A DNA stretch of 64,000 bases from Dyella acidiphila (lineage in GTDB: Bacteria; Pseudomonadota; Gammaproteobacteria; Xanthomonadales; Rhodanobacteraceae). A model generated the notes under the pieces. The model searched no databases. It saw only the letters and a program-made list of their open reading frames with translations, and was not told the origin of the DNA. The DNA is taken from NCBI RefSeq assembly GCF_014863405.1, contig NZ_JACZZA010000006.1, positions 186,001-250,000 on the forward strand. Direction: 5' to 3'. This document shows, piece by piece, positions 35,673 to 45,018 of the stretch. A program made the translations under genes and the position numbers. How positions within the stretch are numbered: the first letter of the stretch is position 1; each line of letters opens with the position of its first letter.

Positions 35673-35770
35673 GTAGGTTGGGTTAGCGCAGCGTAACCCA
35701 ACAAATTTCCCGTCTTCGCGCATGCCTTGTTGGGTTGCCCCCGGATCAAGTCCGGGGTAACCCAACCTAC
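35673..35770. repeat. Inverted-repeat element, copy B, with a swapped inner hairpin
   Basis: The left arm (35673-35702) is identical over 30 nt to the left arm of the element at 26048. The right arm (35729-35770) keeps the outer GTTGGGTT and AACCCAACCTAC, but its centre is replaced by a different stem-loop, CCCCGGATCAAGTCCGGGG. The element fills the gap between two convergent stops and ends 4 nt before the tssA stop. Confidence 0.85.
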
Positions 35771-35774
35771 GCGA

Positions 35775-36827
35775 TCAGCCGTTGCGCGATTCGTCGGTGC
35801 CTACGTCGAGCAGATCTTCCAGCTGGCTCAGCGCATTGTTGTCTTTCACTACCGTCTTCAGCCACACGTGCAAAGGCATATTGCCCCAGCGCGCAGCCTT
35901 GTCGGCGAGATAGGCCACGGGGCTGTGCGGTTCGGTGCGGCGGAAAAAATCCGCTACGCGTCGCAGCAACAGCAGCGCTTCGCGGCGATTGGCGATTTCG
36001 CCGCTCACGCCGCTGGCTGCAGGAGCCGGGGCAGGGACTGCTTCAACGGCGCTGTTGTTGCCCGGCAGCGGCGGTGGCGCCGATGCGTCCAGCGAGGTGA
36101 CGCCTGCCGTCGATGCCATGCGCAAGGCGCTGCGCACCACGTCGCCCACCGCATCGCGTGCGGCGGTGAAGCTTGGGCCGTGGGCGCCAAGCCGCGCATC
36201 CACCACCGATTCCAGTGCCTTGAGCGCTTCCAGCACCTGCGGCGCCTGCTCGGCCAATTGCTGATAGAACTCGAACGGCGTAGCCGCGCGCGCCGCATCG
36301 ATGCGTGCGTTGTCCGGATAATCGGATTGACCGTCGCCGGACAGACCGCGCGCCGCCATTTCCAGCGCGATGGCGTCATAACGGCCCTGCGATGCATTGG
36401 TCAGCGGAATCGAGCGCGCCCACTGGATCGACTGCGTCAGCAGCCAGCTGAGATTGCCCACGCGCAATTCATGATCGTCGCCGTCGGCTTGCGGATGGAT
36501 GCTGTCCCAGTAGCGATCGCACAGGCCCGCCACCAGTCGGTAGCCGGCGGCCAGGCCGGCGAAGCCGTCCATGCGCGCGCTGGCTTCGGCCAGCCAGACG
36601 GCCAAACGCAGGTCCTTGCTGCGCGTACGCAGCAAGGTGCCGCACTGGCGCGACACGCTGAACCAGTCGGAGGTTTTCAGATCCGTGACCCATTGCCCCT
36701 GGTCCAGGCTGGCATCGTCGCTGCGGCGGGCCTCCTGGATGGCGTCGAATTCCGCGGAAAACGACAGATCGTCGCCGCACGGGGCGTCGGCGGAAATCGG
36801 TTCAAGCAAGGCTTCAATATCGATCAT
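35775..36827 (-). CDS. tssA: T6SS baseplate/sheath-assembly protein TssA (ImpA N-terminal domain)
   Basis: A 350-aa protein opening with the ImpA-N signature DIEALLEPISADAPCGDDLSF, followed by the conserved WDSIHPQADGDD motif. The C-terminal third contains RREALLLLRRVADFFRRTEPHSPVAYL, the short VasL/TssA2-type C-terminus. TssA primes baseplate and sheath polymerisation. The start at 36827 replaces a longer frame because the signature begins there. It is transcribed leftward, divergent from vgrG1, and separated from tagX by the unknown plus-strand gene and the repeat element, so it may be a single-gene transcript. Confidence 0.93.
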   Translation of the reverse strand: MIDIEALLEPISADAPCGDDLSFSAEFDAIQEARRSDDASLDQGQWVTDLKTSDWFSVSRQCGTLLRTRSKDLRLAVWLAEASARMDGFAGLAAGYRLVAGLCDRYWDSIHPQADGDDHELRVGNLSWLLTQSIQWARSIPLTNASQGRYDAIALEMAARGLSGDGQSDYPDNARIDAARAATPFEFYQQLAEQAPQVLEALKALESVVDARLGAHGPSFTAARDAVGDVVRSALRMASTAGVTSLDASAPPPLPGNNSAVEAVPAPAPAASGVSGEIANRREALLLLRRVADFFRRTEPHSPVAYLADKAARWGNMPLHVWLKTVVKDNNALSQLEDLLDVGTDESRNG

Positions 36828-36962
36828 GGGGCAGCATTCCCTGGCTGGGCTTGACGATGTTAAGCGGCGGCGATGGCCGCCGTAGAGCGGGCCGGCCGGT
36901 GGCAAATGGCTCCGGCAGAAGCCGTATCCTGCCATAAACGATGTGCCAATCCCGTGGCGCCG

Positions 36963-36995
36963 TTGACAGACATTAGCTGCATAACGCGATATTCT
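36963..36995 (+). promoter_or_regulatory. Candidate promoter upstream of vgrG1
   Basis: A consensus TTGACA at 36963-36968 faces vgrG1 in the divergent tssA-vgrG1 gap. The best -10-like hexamers (GATATT at 36988, TATTCT at 36990) are 19-21 nt away, longer than ideal, so use of this site is uncertain. Confidence 0.3.
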
Positions 36996-37061
36996 CCCGA
37001 CGCTGGAATCTTTATGGATTCATGGTTCGGTTGATGGATTGATCAGCCCAGGGAGAAGGAC

Positions 37062-39992
37062 ATGGACATCCCCCAGACGCTTGGTTCGGCCGTGGCGTCG
37101 CTCGCTACCTTCACGGACGCAACGCGTCTTTACGCTATCGATGGCGATGGCCCGCTTTCCTCCTTGCAGGTCGAACGCTGGAGCGGCAGCGAAGCCTTGT
37201 CGGCGTGCTACGCGTGGACGATCGATGCCCTGAGCACCGATGCCAACCTGTCGCTGGACGACATGCTTGGCCAGCGCGCCGCCTTGCGTACCACCCTGGC
37301 CGATGGCAGCAGCGCCGTGCGCAGTGGCCTGATCTGCGAAGCGCAGGCGCAGGGTTCCGAGGGCGGCATGGCGCGCTATCGCCTGGTATTGGTGCCGTGG
37401 CTGTGGCTGCTGGGGCAGGGCCGGCACAGTCGCATCTTCCAGGACCAGAGCGTGCTGGATATCGCCGCCAGCGTATTCGGCGATTACAGCGATTTTGCTT
37501 CCTGGAAAATCACACCCGATGCACGCAGTCTGATCGCGCAGGTGCGCCCGCGCAGCTATGCCGTGCAGTACCGCGAAACCGATCTGGCCTTCGTCGAACG
37601 CCTGCTGGCGGAAGAAGGCCTTGGCTACAGTTTCATCGAAGACAGCAGCGCACCGGCCGGCCATACGCTGGTGATCTTCGGCGACAGTGGCCAGCTGCCG
37701 GAAGATGCCAGTTCCGCCGCCGATGCCTCCGGCGCCGGGCTGCGCTATCACCGGTCCTCCGCGACCGAAGCCAGCGATACGCTGCAGGCGCTGGGTCCCT
37801 CGCTGCAACTGGCGCCGGATGCGGTCACCTTGCTCAGCTACGACTACGCCGCCGTGAGCGCGGTGAGCGCCAGCACGCCCATCGACGGCGCGCAGGGGCA
37901 GCGCGAAGCCTACGATCCGGTCGGCATGTACGCCTTCGCCGATTCGCGCGAAGCCCAGCACTACGCTCAACTCGCCGCACAGGTCCATGAAGTTCAGCAA
38001 CAGCGCTGGGAAGGCCGCGGCACCGTACGCACCGCCCGCACCGGTACGCGCTTTCGCGTAACGCAAGCGCCGTGGGAAGGCGAGGCGAACGCACCATCTG
38101 CCTTCGTGTGGACCCGCGTCTGGCATGCCGGCATCAACAACTTGCCCGACAGCGTGCAGCAGGCGGTGCAAAAGACCCTTGGCGATAGCACGTCGGAACA
38201 AGGCATTCCGCATGGCGTCGACCAGGCGCTGTGGGAACGCGCCAAAACAGTCGGCTACGCGCAGCATTTCGACGCCCTGGCCAGCGATCATCCCTGGCGC
38301 GCGGCGCTGGATGACGGTCACGGCCTGCGCCTGAATCCGCGGCCCACGGCACCCGGCGTGCAAACGGCGATCGTGGTCGGCCCCGAAGGCGAAACCAGTC
38401 CCGGTGCCAGCGGCCCGCTGCATGCCGACAGCATGGGTCGCATCAAGGTGAAGTTTCATTGGATGGACGGCGGCGCCAGCTGCTGGCTGCGCATGACGCA
38501 ACGGTATGCTGGCAGCGGCCACGGCATGCAGGCCTTGCCGCGCATCGGGCAGGAAGTGCTGGTCAATTTCATGGACGGCGATATCGATCGCCCGGTGATC
38601 GTGGGTGCGCTGTACAACGGCCAGGGCGAAGCGGGCGTGGTGCCGAGCCCGGGCGCCTCGGCCGTGGCACCGGCCACCGCGCTCTATACGCAGGCCGCCG
38701 ATTTCCAGCCCAGCGCCCAAGGCAACCTCGCCGGCGGCAACAGTCCCGCATGGCATGGCCTGAGCGCCGATCCCAGCGGCCATGGCAACGCCGCCGCGCT
38801 TTCCGGCCTGAAAACCCAGGGCTTCGATGGTGATGGCTACAACCAGCTGGTGATGGACGACACCGACCAGCAAGGTCGCCTGCAATTCGCCACCAGCCAC
38901 GCCGCTACCCAGCTCAACCTCGGCAACCTGGTGCATCAGGCCGACAACTACCGCGGCAGTTTCCGCGGTCGCGGCATGGAATTGCGCACGGACAGCTACG
39001 GCGCTGTGCGCGGTGGCAGTGGTGTGTTGCTCAGTACGTATGCCGCCAGCGGCAACGAACCTGCCGGCGATGCGGTGGCGGCCAGTGCCTTGCTCAAACA
39101 ACAAAGTCAGCTAAGCAAGGCCTTGAGCCAGGCCGCTACGACGCACACGACCGTACCGCTGTCGACGCATGAAGGCGTGATGCAGGCCAATGCCTCGCAG
39201 CTCAATCCGCAGGCGGCACCGTTGGATGCGATGCAAAAAAGCGTTGGAAGCGTGGTCAGCAGCGACAATTTTCAGACGGCCGAGCCCGCCCAGGGTGCCG
39301 GCAAGGATGGTGACGTGCCGCATAGCGCAGATGCATTGCTCACCATGGCGGGGCGTGGCGGTATCGGTGCCATCGCTGGCCAGTCGCTGCATATGGTGGC
39401 CGGCGAAACATTGGCCATGGGCAGTGGGCAGGACACCAATCTTGCAGTCGCTAACCAGCTGCGCATTCACGGCGGCCAGGCGATCGGATGGCTGGCCGGT
39501 GCACAGAAAGCGGATGGCGTAGGTCTCAACCTTGTAGCCGGCAAAGGTGCCTTGAACATGCAGGCACAGCACGATGCGCTGGCCTTGCGCAGCAAAGGCG
39601 ACCTCAGCGTGGTGTCGGCCAATGCTGCCGTAGAGATGCAGGCCAAGCAGACGGTGCACCTGGCCGTGAGCGGCGGGGCGCATGTGACGATATCGGGCGG
39701 CAACATCGTGTTCGGTTGTCCCGGCAAGATCACCGTGCATGCGGCCAATCATCAGTTTGTGGGGCCGACGCAATTGTCCAGGGAAATGAACAACTGGGAC
39801 GAAGCGCAGTTCGATGAACGCGTAAGACTCACCCAGCGCGACGGCAAGACGGCGGCGGCGAATTATCGCTACGAATACGTGCGTGCCGACGGCGCGAAAA
39901 TACAGGGCGTCACAGATGGGGACGGCTGGGCTTCAATGCAGAAGGGATTAGGGATGGAGCCATTGAGCATTCGACTGCTTGGCAAGGCCTAG
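37062..39992 (+). CDS. vgrG: VgrG spike protein 1 with DUF2345 and transthyretin-like tail
   Basis: A 976-aa T6SS spike (TssI). The gp27/gp5-like body covers about residues 1-560; the OB-fold region includes SMGRIKVKFHWMDGG and LPRIGQEVLVNFMDGDIDRP. DUF2345 forms the beta-helix extension (about 740-900, including MQAQHDALALRSKGDL). The last ~70 residues (FDERVRLTQRDG, then YEYVRADGAKIQGVTDGDG) look like a transthyretin-like cargo-binding domain. In enteroaggregative E. coli such a tail binds a Tle lipase. Here a lipase gene follows after 12 nt. GGAGAAGG precedes the ATG. Confidence 0.94.
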   Translation: MDIPQTLGSAVASLATFTDATRLYAIDGDGPLSSLQVERWSGSEALSACYAWTIDALSTDANLSLDDMLGQRAALRTTLADGSSAVRSGLICEAQAQGSEGGMARYRLVLVPWLWLLGQGRHSRIFQDQSVLDIAASVFGDYSDFASWKITPDARSLIAQVRPRSYAVQYRETDLAFVERLLAEEGLGYSFIEDSSAPAGHTLVIFGDSGQLPEDASSAADASGAGLRYHRSSATEASDTLQALGPSLQLAPDAVTLLSYDYAAVSAVSASTPIDGAQGQREAYDPVGMYAFADSREAQHYAQLAAQVHEVQQQRWEGRGTVRTARTGTRFRVTQAPWEGEANAPSAFVWTRVWHAGINNLPDSVQQAVQKTLGDSTSEQGIPHGVDQALWERAKTVGYAQHFDALASDHPWRAALDDGHGLRLNPRPTAPGVQTAIVVGPEGETSPGASGPLHADSMGRIKVKFHWMDGGASCWLRMTQRYAGSGHGMQALPRIGQEVLVNFMDGDIDRPVIVGALYNGQGEAGVVPSPGASAVAPATALYTQAADFQPSAQGNLAGGNSPAWHGLSADPSGHGNAAALSGLKTQGFDGDGYNQLVMDDTDQQGRLQFATSHAATQLNLGNLVHQADNYRGSFRGRGMELRTDSYGAVRGGSGVLLSTYAASGNEPAGDAVAASALLKQQSQLSKALSQAATTHTTVPLSTHEGVMQANASQLNPQAAPLDAMQKSVGSVVSSDNFQTAEPAQGAGKDGDVPHSADALLTMAGRGGIGAIAGQSLHMVAGETLAMGSGQDTNLAVANQLRIHGGQAIGWLAGAQKADGVGLNLVAGKGALNMQAQHDALALRSKGDLSVVSANAAVEMQAKQTVHLAVSGGAHVTISGGNIVFGCPGKITVHAANHQFVGPTQLSREMNNWDEAQFDERVRLTQRDGKTAAANYRYEYVRADGAKIQGVTDGDGWASMQKGLGMEPLSIRLLGKA

Positions 39993-40004
39993 GGAGAGGC
40001 ACTC

Positions 40005-41600
40005 ATGACTGGTGAAACCACGCGGCCCGTCGGGACCACGATCGGTGAGGATGGCGTACCTGTTGCGCAAACCATTACCTCGCCCACGGATGACAAGGTG
40101 CGCGCCCAATGCAAAACCCTGCCGCATACGGTTGTGCCGATAGTTTTCGTGCCGGGCATCATGGGGTCCAATCTCAGGGACAAGCAGACCAAGAAAAATA
40201 TCTGGGGTTTGAACTCCGTGATCGGCATGCTGTTCCAGTGGGGATTTCGTTCCTCCGGTACACGTCAAAGCAAGCTCGATCCCGGCAACGCCGAAGTGGA
40301 TCCTGGCGGTGCTTTTCCCGGTAAAAGCGCTACCGTTCCCAATGCGGCCGTGGCGAAAGATCGAGGCTGGGGCACGGTGGCCAAAATGTCCTACGGCGAT
40401 TTTTTGCGCTGGCTGGACAACAGTCTCAATTCCGATTTCTGCAATTCGATCGTTCAAGGCGACGACAAATCGCCATGGGCGGATTTCCAGGACAAGGATT
40501 TCAGCAAGGAATGGGGGGCGGAAAAAAGTTTTACTTCGCTTACCGACGCTGAATCCAACCAGGCTTGGAATAATTTTTATTGCCCGGTACATGCCGTTGG
40601 CTACAACTGGCTGCAGAGCAATGGCCAGTCAGGCAAGGATCTGGCTGCAAAGATCAGCGAAATCATCAAGACCTGGGCGGATTACGAAGTCGGCGGCCAA
40701 AAGCCCTATAAGTGCGAGCAGGTGATTCTGGTCAGTCACTCGATGGGCGGTCTGGTCAGCAGGGCGGCAACGCATCCTTCATACGGAGCCTGCGCATCCA
40801 GCGTGACGGGCATCGTGCATGGTGAGCAGCCGGCCAATGGCGCGGCTGCTGCCTATCACCATTGTCGTAGCGGCTATGGCGGTATGACCGGCATCGTGCT
40901 CGGGCGCAATGCCGAGCAGGTTACCGCGGTCTTTGCCAGCAGCCCGGGCGCGATGGAATTGCTGCCCAACGCCAACTATCCGAAGAGCTGGCTGAAGGCG
41001 AAAGACACCAGCGGTGCGCAGCCCGCGCTGCAACTGCCCAATAGCGATCCTTATGAAGAGATCTATGCAAAGAAGGATCCCTGGTGGCGCCTGGTGGACC
41101 CGGCCTTTATCGATCCGGCTGGAACTTACAAAAAATCAGGTACCGATCCGTGGGTGGCCTATGCGACCAACCTGGCTGAAGTTGGCGCTTTTCATCAGGG
41201 CTTAGGTACTTTTTATCACGATCCGACGTATGTGCATTACGGTGCCAGCACCGGCAAGTATTCTGCCTGGGGCGACCTGGTGTGGCAGTCTTCCACCAGC
41301 ATAAGCGTGGGCCAGGATGCGCTTCTGGCTGCTATGCCCAGCGATGGCAGCAATCCGGTTACTGTGCTGGGCATGAAATTCGAAATCGTCGATCCGCAAA
41401 GCGTTGGATACCTACAACCTGGCGATGGCACCGTACCGGTTTGCTCCGGCGAGGCGCCAAATCTGCAGGGAGGTGGCAGTGTGAAGCAGAGTTTTCGCAT
41501 GCAGGGTTTCGAACATCAGGATGCTTACAATAACGAGCTGGTTCGCAATGCAACCTTGTGGGGCATTGGTAAGCTGCTTCAACAGGCGAAAGTGCTATGA
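40005..41600 (+). CDS. T6SS lipase effector, Tle4/PGAP1-like alpha/beta hydrolase
   Basis: A 531-aa predicted phospholipase effector. An oxyanion-type motif PIVFVPGIMGSNL (about 45-57) is followed by the GxSxG-type elbow SHSMGG with probable nucleophile Ser246. A probable acidic residue sits in GDGTVP (Asp474) and a late His in FEHQDAY (His504). There is no signal peptide, as expected for cargo loaded onto VgrG. It lies between a VgrG with a cargo-binding tail and a Tli4-like periplasmic protein, which fits an antibacterial lipase attacking membranes from the periplasm. The Tle4 label rests on the PGAP1-like fold motifs and the neighbouring immunity family; the exact Tle class is uncertain. 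Confidence 0.82.
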   Translation: MTGETTRPVGTTIGEDGVPVAQTITSPTDDKVRAQCKTLPHTVVPIVFVPGIMGSNLRDKQTKKNIWGLNSVIGMLFQWGFRSSGTRQSKLDPGNAEVDPGGAFPGKSATVPNAAVAKDRGWGTVAKMSYGDFLRWLDNSLNSDFCNSIVQGDDKSPWADFQDKDFSKEWGAEKSFTSLTDAESNQAWNNFYCPVHAVGYNWLQSNGQSGKDLAAKISEIIKTWADYEVGGQKPYKCEQVILVSHSMGGLVSRAATHPSYGACASSVTGIVHGEQPANGAAAAYHHCRSGYGGMTGIVLGRNAEQVTAVFASSPGAMELLPNANYPKSWLKAKDTSGAQPALQLPNSDPYEEIYAKKDPWWRLVDPAFIDPAGTYKKSGTDPWVAYATNLAEVGAFHQGLGTFYHDPTYVHYGASTGKYSAWGDLVWQSSTSISVGQDALLAAMPSDGSNPVTVLGMKFEIVDPQSVGYLQPGDGTVPVCSGEAPNLQGGGSVKQSFRMQGFEHQDAYNNELVRNATLWGIGKLLQQAKVL

Positions 41601-41615
41601 GTGTAGGAGTTGGTC

Positions 41616-42689
41616 ATGATCCGGACGCTGCGTTGCTTGTTTGTGGCGCTTTTGCTTGCCGTCGCGGCAAGCGCCGTAGCTGCCCAGGGGGATGCGCCCG
41701 TGACTGAGCATGGATCGAGGTCTATCTGCGCTGGACGTTTTGCGATCGACCTGCCGGCCGATGCCGAAGTGGCTATTAATGCCACTTATCGCAATGCGCA
41801 GCTGAGCGGTGCCACGGCGGTCCGCAACCTGGACGCCTGGAAGAGCAGCCTTGGAACCAAGGCCAAGCAACTGTCTTCCAGCCCCATGGTCAAGAATGAC
41901 TACAAGGATCAGATCCTCAAGTCGGCAGGTGTCAATCCGGGTGACTTGTATGGCAAGACCCAGTTGGTCGATTATGAAACGGATGATTCCCTGCAGCGCG
42001 CATGGCTCGCTTATCAACCTGATCCTGCCAAGCCGGATCTACGGGTTGAAGTGCACAAACTGATCCATGGCATGGACTACATGTTCGTGGCAAAAGGTTT
42101 GGGGGCGAATGCTTATCCGCGAGTTAAATCCGATTTGCTGACGGCGGTTGGGCAGTTTCAGCCGATCGGCAAATACGAGGCGCCGAACCAGCCCGGCTTT
42201 TGCGTAAATGGTGGCGTCTATCTCGATCCCGGCCATATGCCGGTAAACGAGCGCCTTACCTTGGTGGTGACCTTTCCCAAGCGTCCGGACCTGCAATTCA
42301 CCATCGATACCAATGCGATCGACCAAGTGAACAAGGGCGAGCCGCCGCTGAAAGATCGGGTGGATAGTGATCTCAACGTGATGCGCGCCAACTATGCAGG
42401 CGTGTCTGTCATGGCGCGCGGCGAACTGCAGGCAGCTGGTCAGCAGGGCTATCAGATCGGCGTAAGCGCTCCTTATGATCTGGCGCCGGGGACGCATATC
42501 CGGAAATTCTTCTGGAGCGCCGATGGCGTTCCTAATGATGTGACGCGGCCGTTTATGGAAGTGGACTTCACGATCCAGCCGACCGACGACGGCAAGTCCA
42601 CGGTGAAAGATGATGCTGAGGCGAAGGAACTCTGGGATCAGTTGATCGCGGCGATTCACATCCGCCCGGGTGCGAAGGGCACGCTATAA
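41616..42689 (+). CDS. Tli4-like periplasmic immunity protein
   Basis: A 357-aa exported protein. The start at ATG 41616 has AGGAG 6 nt upstream and gives a signal peptide MIRTLRCLFVALLLAVAASA. The mature protein opens with ICAGRFAIDLPADAEV, the recurrent opening of Tli4-family T6SS immunity proteins, and contains two similar alpha/beta halves (the second from about FCVNGGVYLD). Its position directly after the lipase, plus periplasmic export, indicates neutralisation of the lipase in the periplasm of sister cells. Confidence 0.82.
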   Translation: MIRTLRCLFVALLLAVAASAVAAQGDAPVTEHGSRSICAGRFAIDLPADAEVAINATYRNAQLSGATAVRNLDAWKSSLGTKAKQLSSSPMVKNDYKDQILKSAGVNPGDLYGKTQLVDYETDDSLQRAWLAYQPDPAKPDLRVEVHKLIHGMDYMFVAKGLGANAYPRVKSDLLTAVGQFQPIGKYEAPNQPGFCVNGGVYLDPGHMPVNERLTLVVTFPKRPDLQFTIDTNAIDQVNKGEPPLKDRVDSDLNVMRANYAGVSVMARGELQAAGQQGYQIGVSAPYDLAPGTHIRKFFWSADGVPNDVTRPFMEVDFTIQPTDDGKSTVKDDAEAKELWDQLIAAIHIRPGAKGTL

Positions 42690-42707
42690 GCATTCATGAT
42701 GCACAAC

Positions 42708-42742
42708 AAAAAAAAAGCCCGGCAAATTGCCGGGCTTTTTTA
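42708..42742. terminator. Bidirectional rho-independent terminator
   Basis: A GC stem AGCCCGG / CCGGGCT with a CAAATTG loop is flanked by an A-run on the left and TTTTTTATT on the right, so it functions on both strands. It separates the convergent immunity gene and the tssJKL operon, 19 nt past the immunity stop and 23 nt past the tssL stop. Confidence 0.88.
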
Positions 42743-42765
42743 TTAATGCAGGCTAAGAAGCCAGA

Positions 42766-43533
42766 TCAAGGCAGCGTGATGGTGAGACTCGCCGTCCGCT
42801 CCGGCATCTGCACCAGATTGTTATACGGCGCCAACCGCTGCGCCGTATTGTTCTGCAACGACACGCGCAGCGTGAAATAACCTACCAATCCGATCACCGC
42901 CAACACGGCGGCGGCGGCCCATACCGGCACCGTGCGGCGCAGTACATGCGATACGCGATCCGGCGGCGCCCAGTGCGGGGCGAAGCCGGTGCGCTTGCCT
43001 TTGAGGTAGACGATCTCGTCGCCGAGGCGGGCGGTGAGGTAGCCGAGTTTTTCGGTACCTTCCAGGCGATATTTGCCTTCGAAGCCGAGCAGCAGGCAGA
43101 AATAGAACACTTCCAGCGATTGCAGGCGCGGCGCGCCCTGGGCGCGCAGTTGCTCGAGGCGGGCGAAGAAGTTTTCACCGGCGAGATGGTCGCCGAACAG
43201 GGCGAGCTGCAGCGGCTTGCGTGCCCAGTCTTCGCGGAAGCTGCATTCGAGGCTGCTGAGGATGGCTTCGTCGACTACGGCGCAATAGGCGTACTTGGCC
43301 GCGTGCACGTCTTCATTGGGAACGCCGTTGCGCGAGGCGGTGCGTTCCATATTGGCCAGGAACTGGCGCACGGCGTCGGTGAAGGGCGCCTCGGCCAGCG
43401 GCACTTGGCCGCGCTTGATCAGCAACAGCATGTAGAAGCCATCCGACATCATGTCGAGCAGGCTGGGCGGTGCCTCGACGGGAACGTCGGGGGTGGCCGG
43501 AGTGGTGGGTGTCGCGCTGCGTTGGTCCATCAT
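42766..43533 (-). CDS. tssL: T6SS inner-membrane protein TssL (DotU family), short form
   Basis: A 255-aa DotU-type protein. The cytoplasmic domain shows LLDMMSDGFYMLLLIKRG, the conserved KYAYCAVVDEAIL and the LQSLEVFYFCLLLGFEGKY helix. One C-terminal transmembrane helix (PVWAAAAVLAVIGLVGYF) and a short periplasmic tail follow. There is no OmpA extension, so peptidoglycan binding must come from the separate OmpA-like protein encoded at 26.4 kb. The start overlaps the tssK stop by ATGA. Confidence 0.95.
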   Translation of the reverse strand: MMDQRSATPTTPATPDVPVEAPPSLLDMMSDGFYMLLLIKRGQVPLAEAPFTDAVRQFLANMERTASRNGVPNEDVHAAKYAYCAVVDEAILSSLECSFREDWARKPLQLALFGDHLAGENFFARLEQLRAQGAPRLQSLEVFYFCLLLGFEGKYRLEGTEKLGYLTARLGDEIVYLKGKRTGFAPHWAPPDRVSHVLRRTVPVWAAAAVLAVIGLVGYFTLRVSLQNNTAQRLAPYNNLVQMPERTASLTITLP

Positions 43534-44879
43534 GGCGTAAGGGCGATCAGTTCGAGTTTGAGTTCGGGAATGCCGGCGGGCACGTAGATCATGATCGATT
43601 GCGACTTGAGCATGCGCTCATACAGTGCGCCGCGTGCCTCGATCGCGAAGTAGGTGCTGCCGGGGCGTACGGGAATGGCCGCCGGAATCTGCGGCATATG
43701 GCTGAGGGTGACGCCGGGCAGGGCGGACAGCACGGCTTTTTCCACGTCGTCCGGCGCTGCAACCTTGAAGCGCACCGGCACTACGCTGATCAGTTCGGCC
43801 GGCGGCATGGCGGCGCCCACGGCCAGGTAGAACGCGCATTTTTCGTCGATGCGCTGCGAGTCGATGCGGCCCAGGTGGTACGACGGACGTACCTCGGTCA
43901 GCGCGATGCCGAAGTAACGCGCGGAGATCACCGTGTCGATCAATTCGCGGATGATCTTGAACAGCTTGTCGAAGCCGGGGCCGGGCTCGTTGTGCGAATA
44001 CGGCGGCAGGTCGGACAGCTGATAAGAGGGCGAGAAGGTCAGCAAGGCGCCGGACAGGCGCAGCAGTTCCTGGTACAGGCGCTCCGGCGGCAGGCCCGGA
44101 TGCTGGTAGAGATGCGATAGCGATGCAAACGCCGAATTGGCCGTATGCAGCAGCCAGAACGACGCGATGTCGCCGGAGCGGAATTCGATGATGTGTTGCG
44201 AGGGTTCGCGATGCAGGCCATACAGCGCCTGGGTCTTGGCCTGCAATGCATCGAGCAGGCGGCGCAGTTGCAGAAACAGCGCCGGCGTTGCGCGCAGGCT
44301 CATCGACGGCGGCATGTAGTGCACGTCCTGCTCGAAGCTGCCGGTGCTGCTGCGGCGCAGGCGCACCAGCGGTACGACGTTGAAGGCGTCGCGCGGCTGG
44401 TCGTCGGTGAGCAGGCGTACGGACTTCTTCAGGAAGGCCAGCTCGGCTTCCGCTGCTTCTGAGTAAACATCCGGCGTCTGTACGTTGTTCTGCACATAGC
44501 GGCTGTTGGTGACCTCCGGATCGCCTTCCTGGGCGCAATTGCCACCGTATTCCTTCAGCAGCGGCAGGGCGAGATAGACAGTGACTTCCTGCGTGCCGGC
44601 GGGCAGCCCTTCCAGCGAAATCGGCTGCGGCAGCTCATCGGTGTCCGGTGCGGCGTACAGCTCGCCATCGGGGAAAATCACCGAGATCTGCAGCGGACGC
44701 AGGGTGCCGGAAGAAAGGCTCTGGGTATCGAAGCGAACCTGGCGCACGCCCCATCCATAGGGGTGCAGTGCCTGGCTGGTCTCGTGCAGGCGCGCCTCGT
44801 GATAGGCGTCCTGGCGTTGGAAGTGCTGTGGGCGAAGGAACAGGCCTTCGCCCCAAAATAGCTTGGCTGCTTGACTCAC
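43530..44879 (-). CDS. tssK: T6SS baseplate protein TssK
   Basis: A 449-aa TssK, the trimeric adaptor linking the baseplate to the TssJLM membrane complex. The family signature FWGEGLFLRPQHFQRQDAYHE is at the N-terminus; later conserved parts include YLALPLLK and LRLSGALLTFSPSYQL. Full family length. It lies in the order tssJ-tssK-tssL on the minus strand, with translational coupling to tssL. Confidence 0.96.
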   Translation of the reverse strand: MSQAAKLFWGEGLFLRPQHFQRQDAYHEARLHETSQALHPYGWGVRQVRFDTQSLSSGTLRPLQISVIFPDGELYAAPDTDELPQPISLEGLPAGTQEVTVYLALPLLKEYGGNCAQEGDPEVTNSRYVQNNVQTPDVYSEAAEAELAFLKKSVRLLTDDQPRDAFNVVPLVRLRRSSTGSFEQDVHYMPPSMSLRATPALFLQLRRLLDALQAKTQALYGLHREPSQHIIEFRSGDIASFWLLHTANSAFASLSHLYQHPGLPPERLYQELLRLSGALLTFSPSYQLSDLPPYSHNEPGPGFDKLFKIIRELIDTVISARYFGIALTEVRPSYHLGRIDSQRIDEKCAFYLAVGAAMPPAELISVVPVRFKVAAPDDVEKAVLSALPGVTLSHMPQIPAAIPVRPGSTYFAIEARGALYERMLKSQSIMIYVPAGIPELKLELIALTP

Positions 44880-45018
44880 GCGGGCCCCGTGGCAATTCGA
44901 AGGTTGACGCGGATACGGGCTGCAACGCGCTGCACCGATCCATGGCAGACACTGCGGGCAAGCTTACTCCGAGCCTGCCCCTTGTCGATACTTTTAACCG
45001 CAGCGTGTGTGCGCGTGC

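Noticed and set aside
40005-41600. A housekeeping extracellular lipase
   Set aside because: There is no signal peptide, and the gene is wedged between vgrG and a Tli4-like immunity gene, so a T6SS effector is the better reading.
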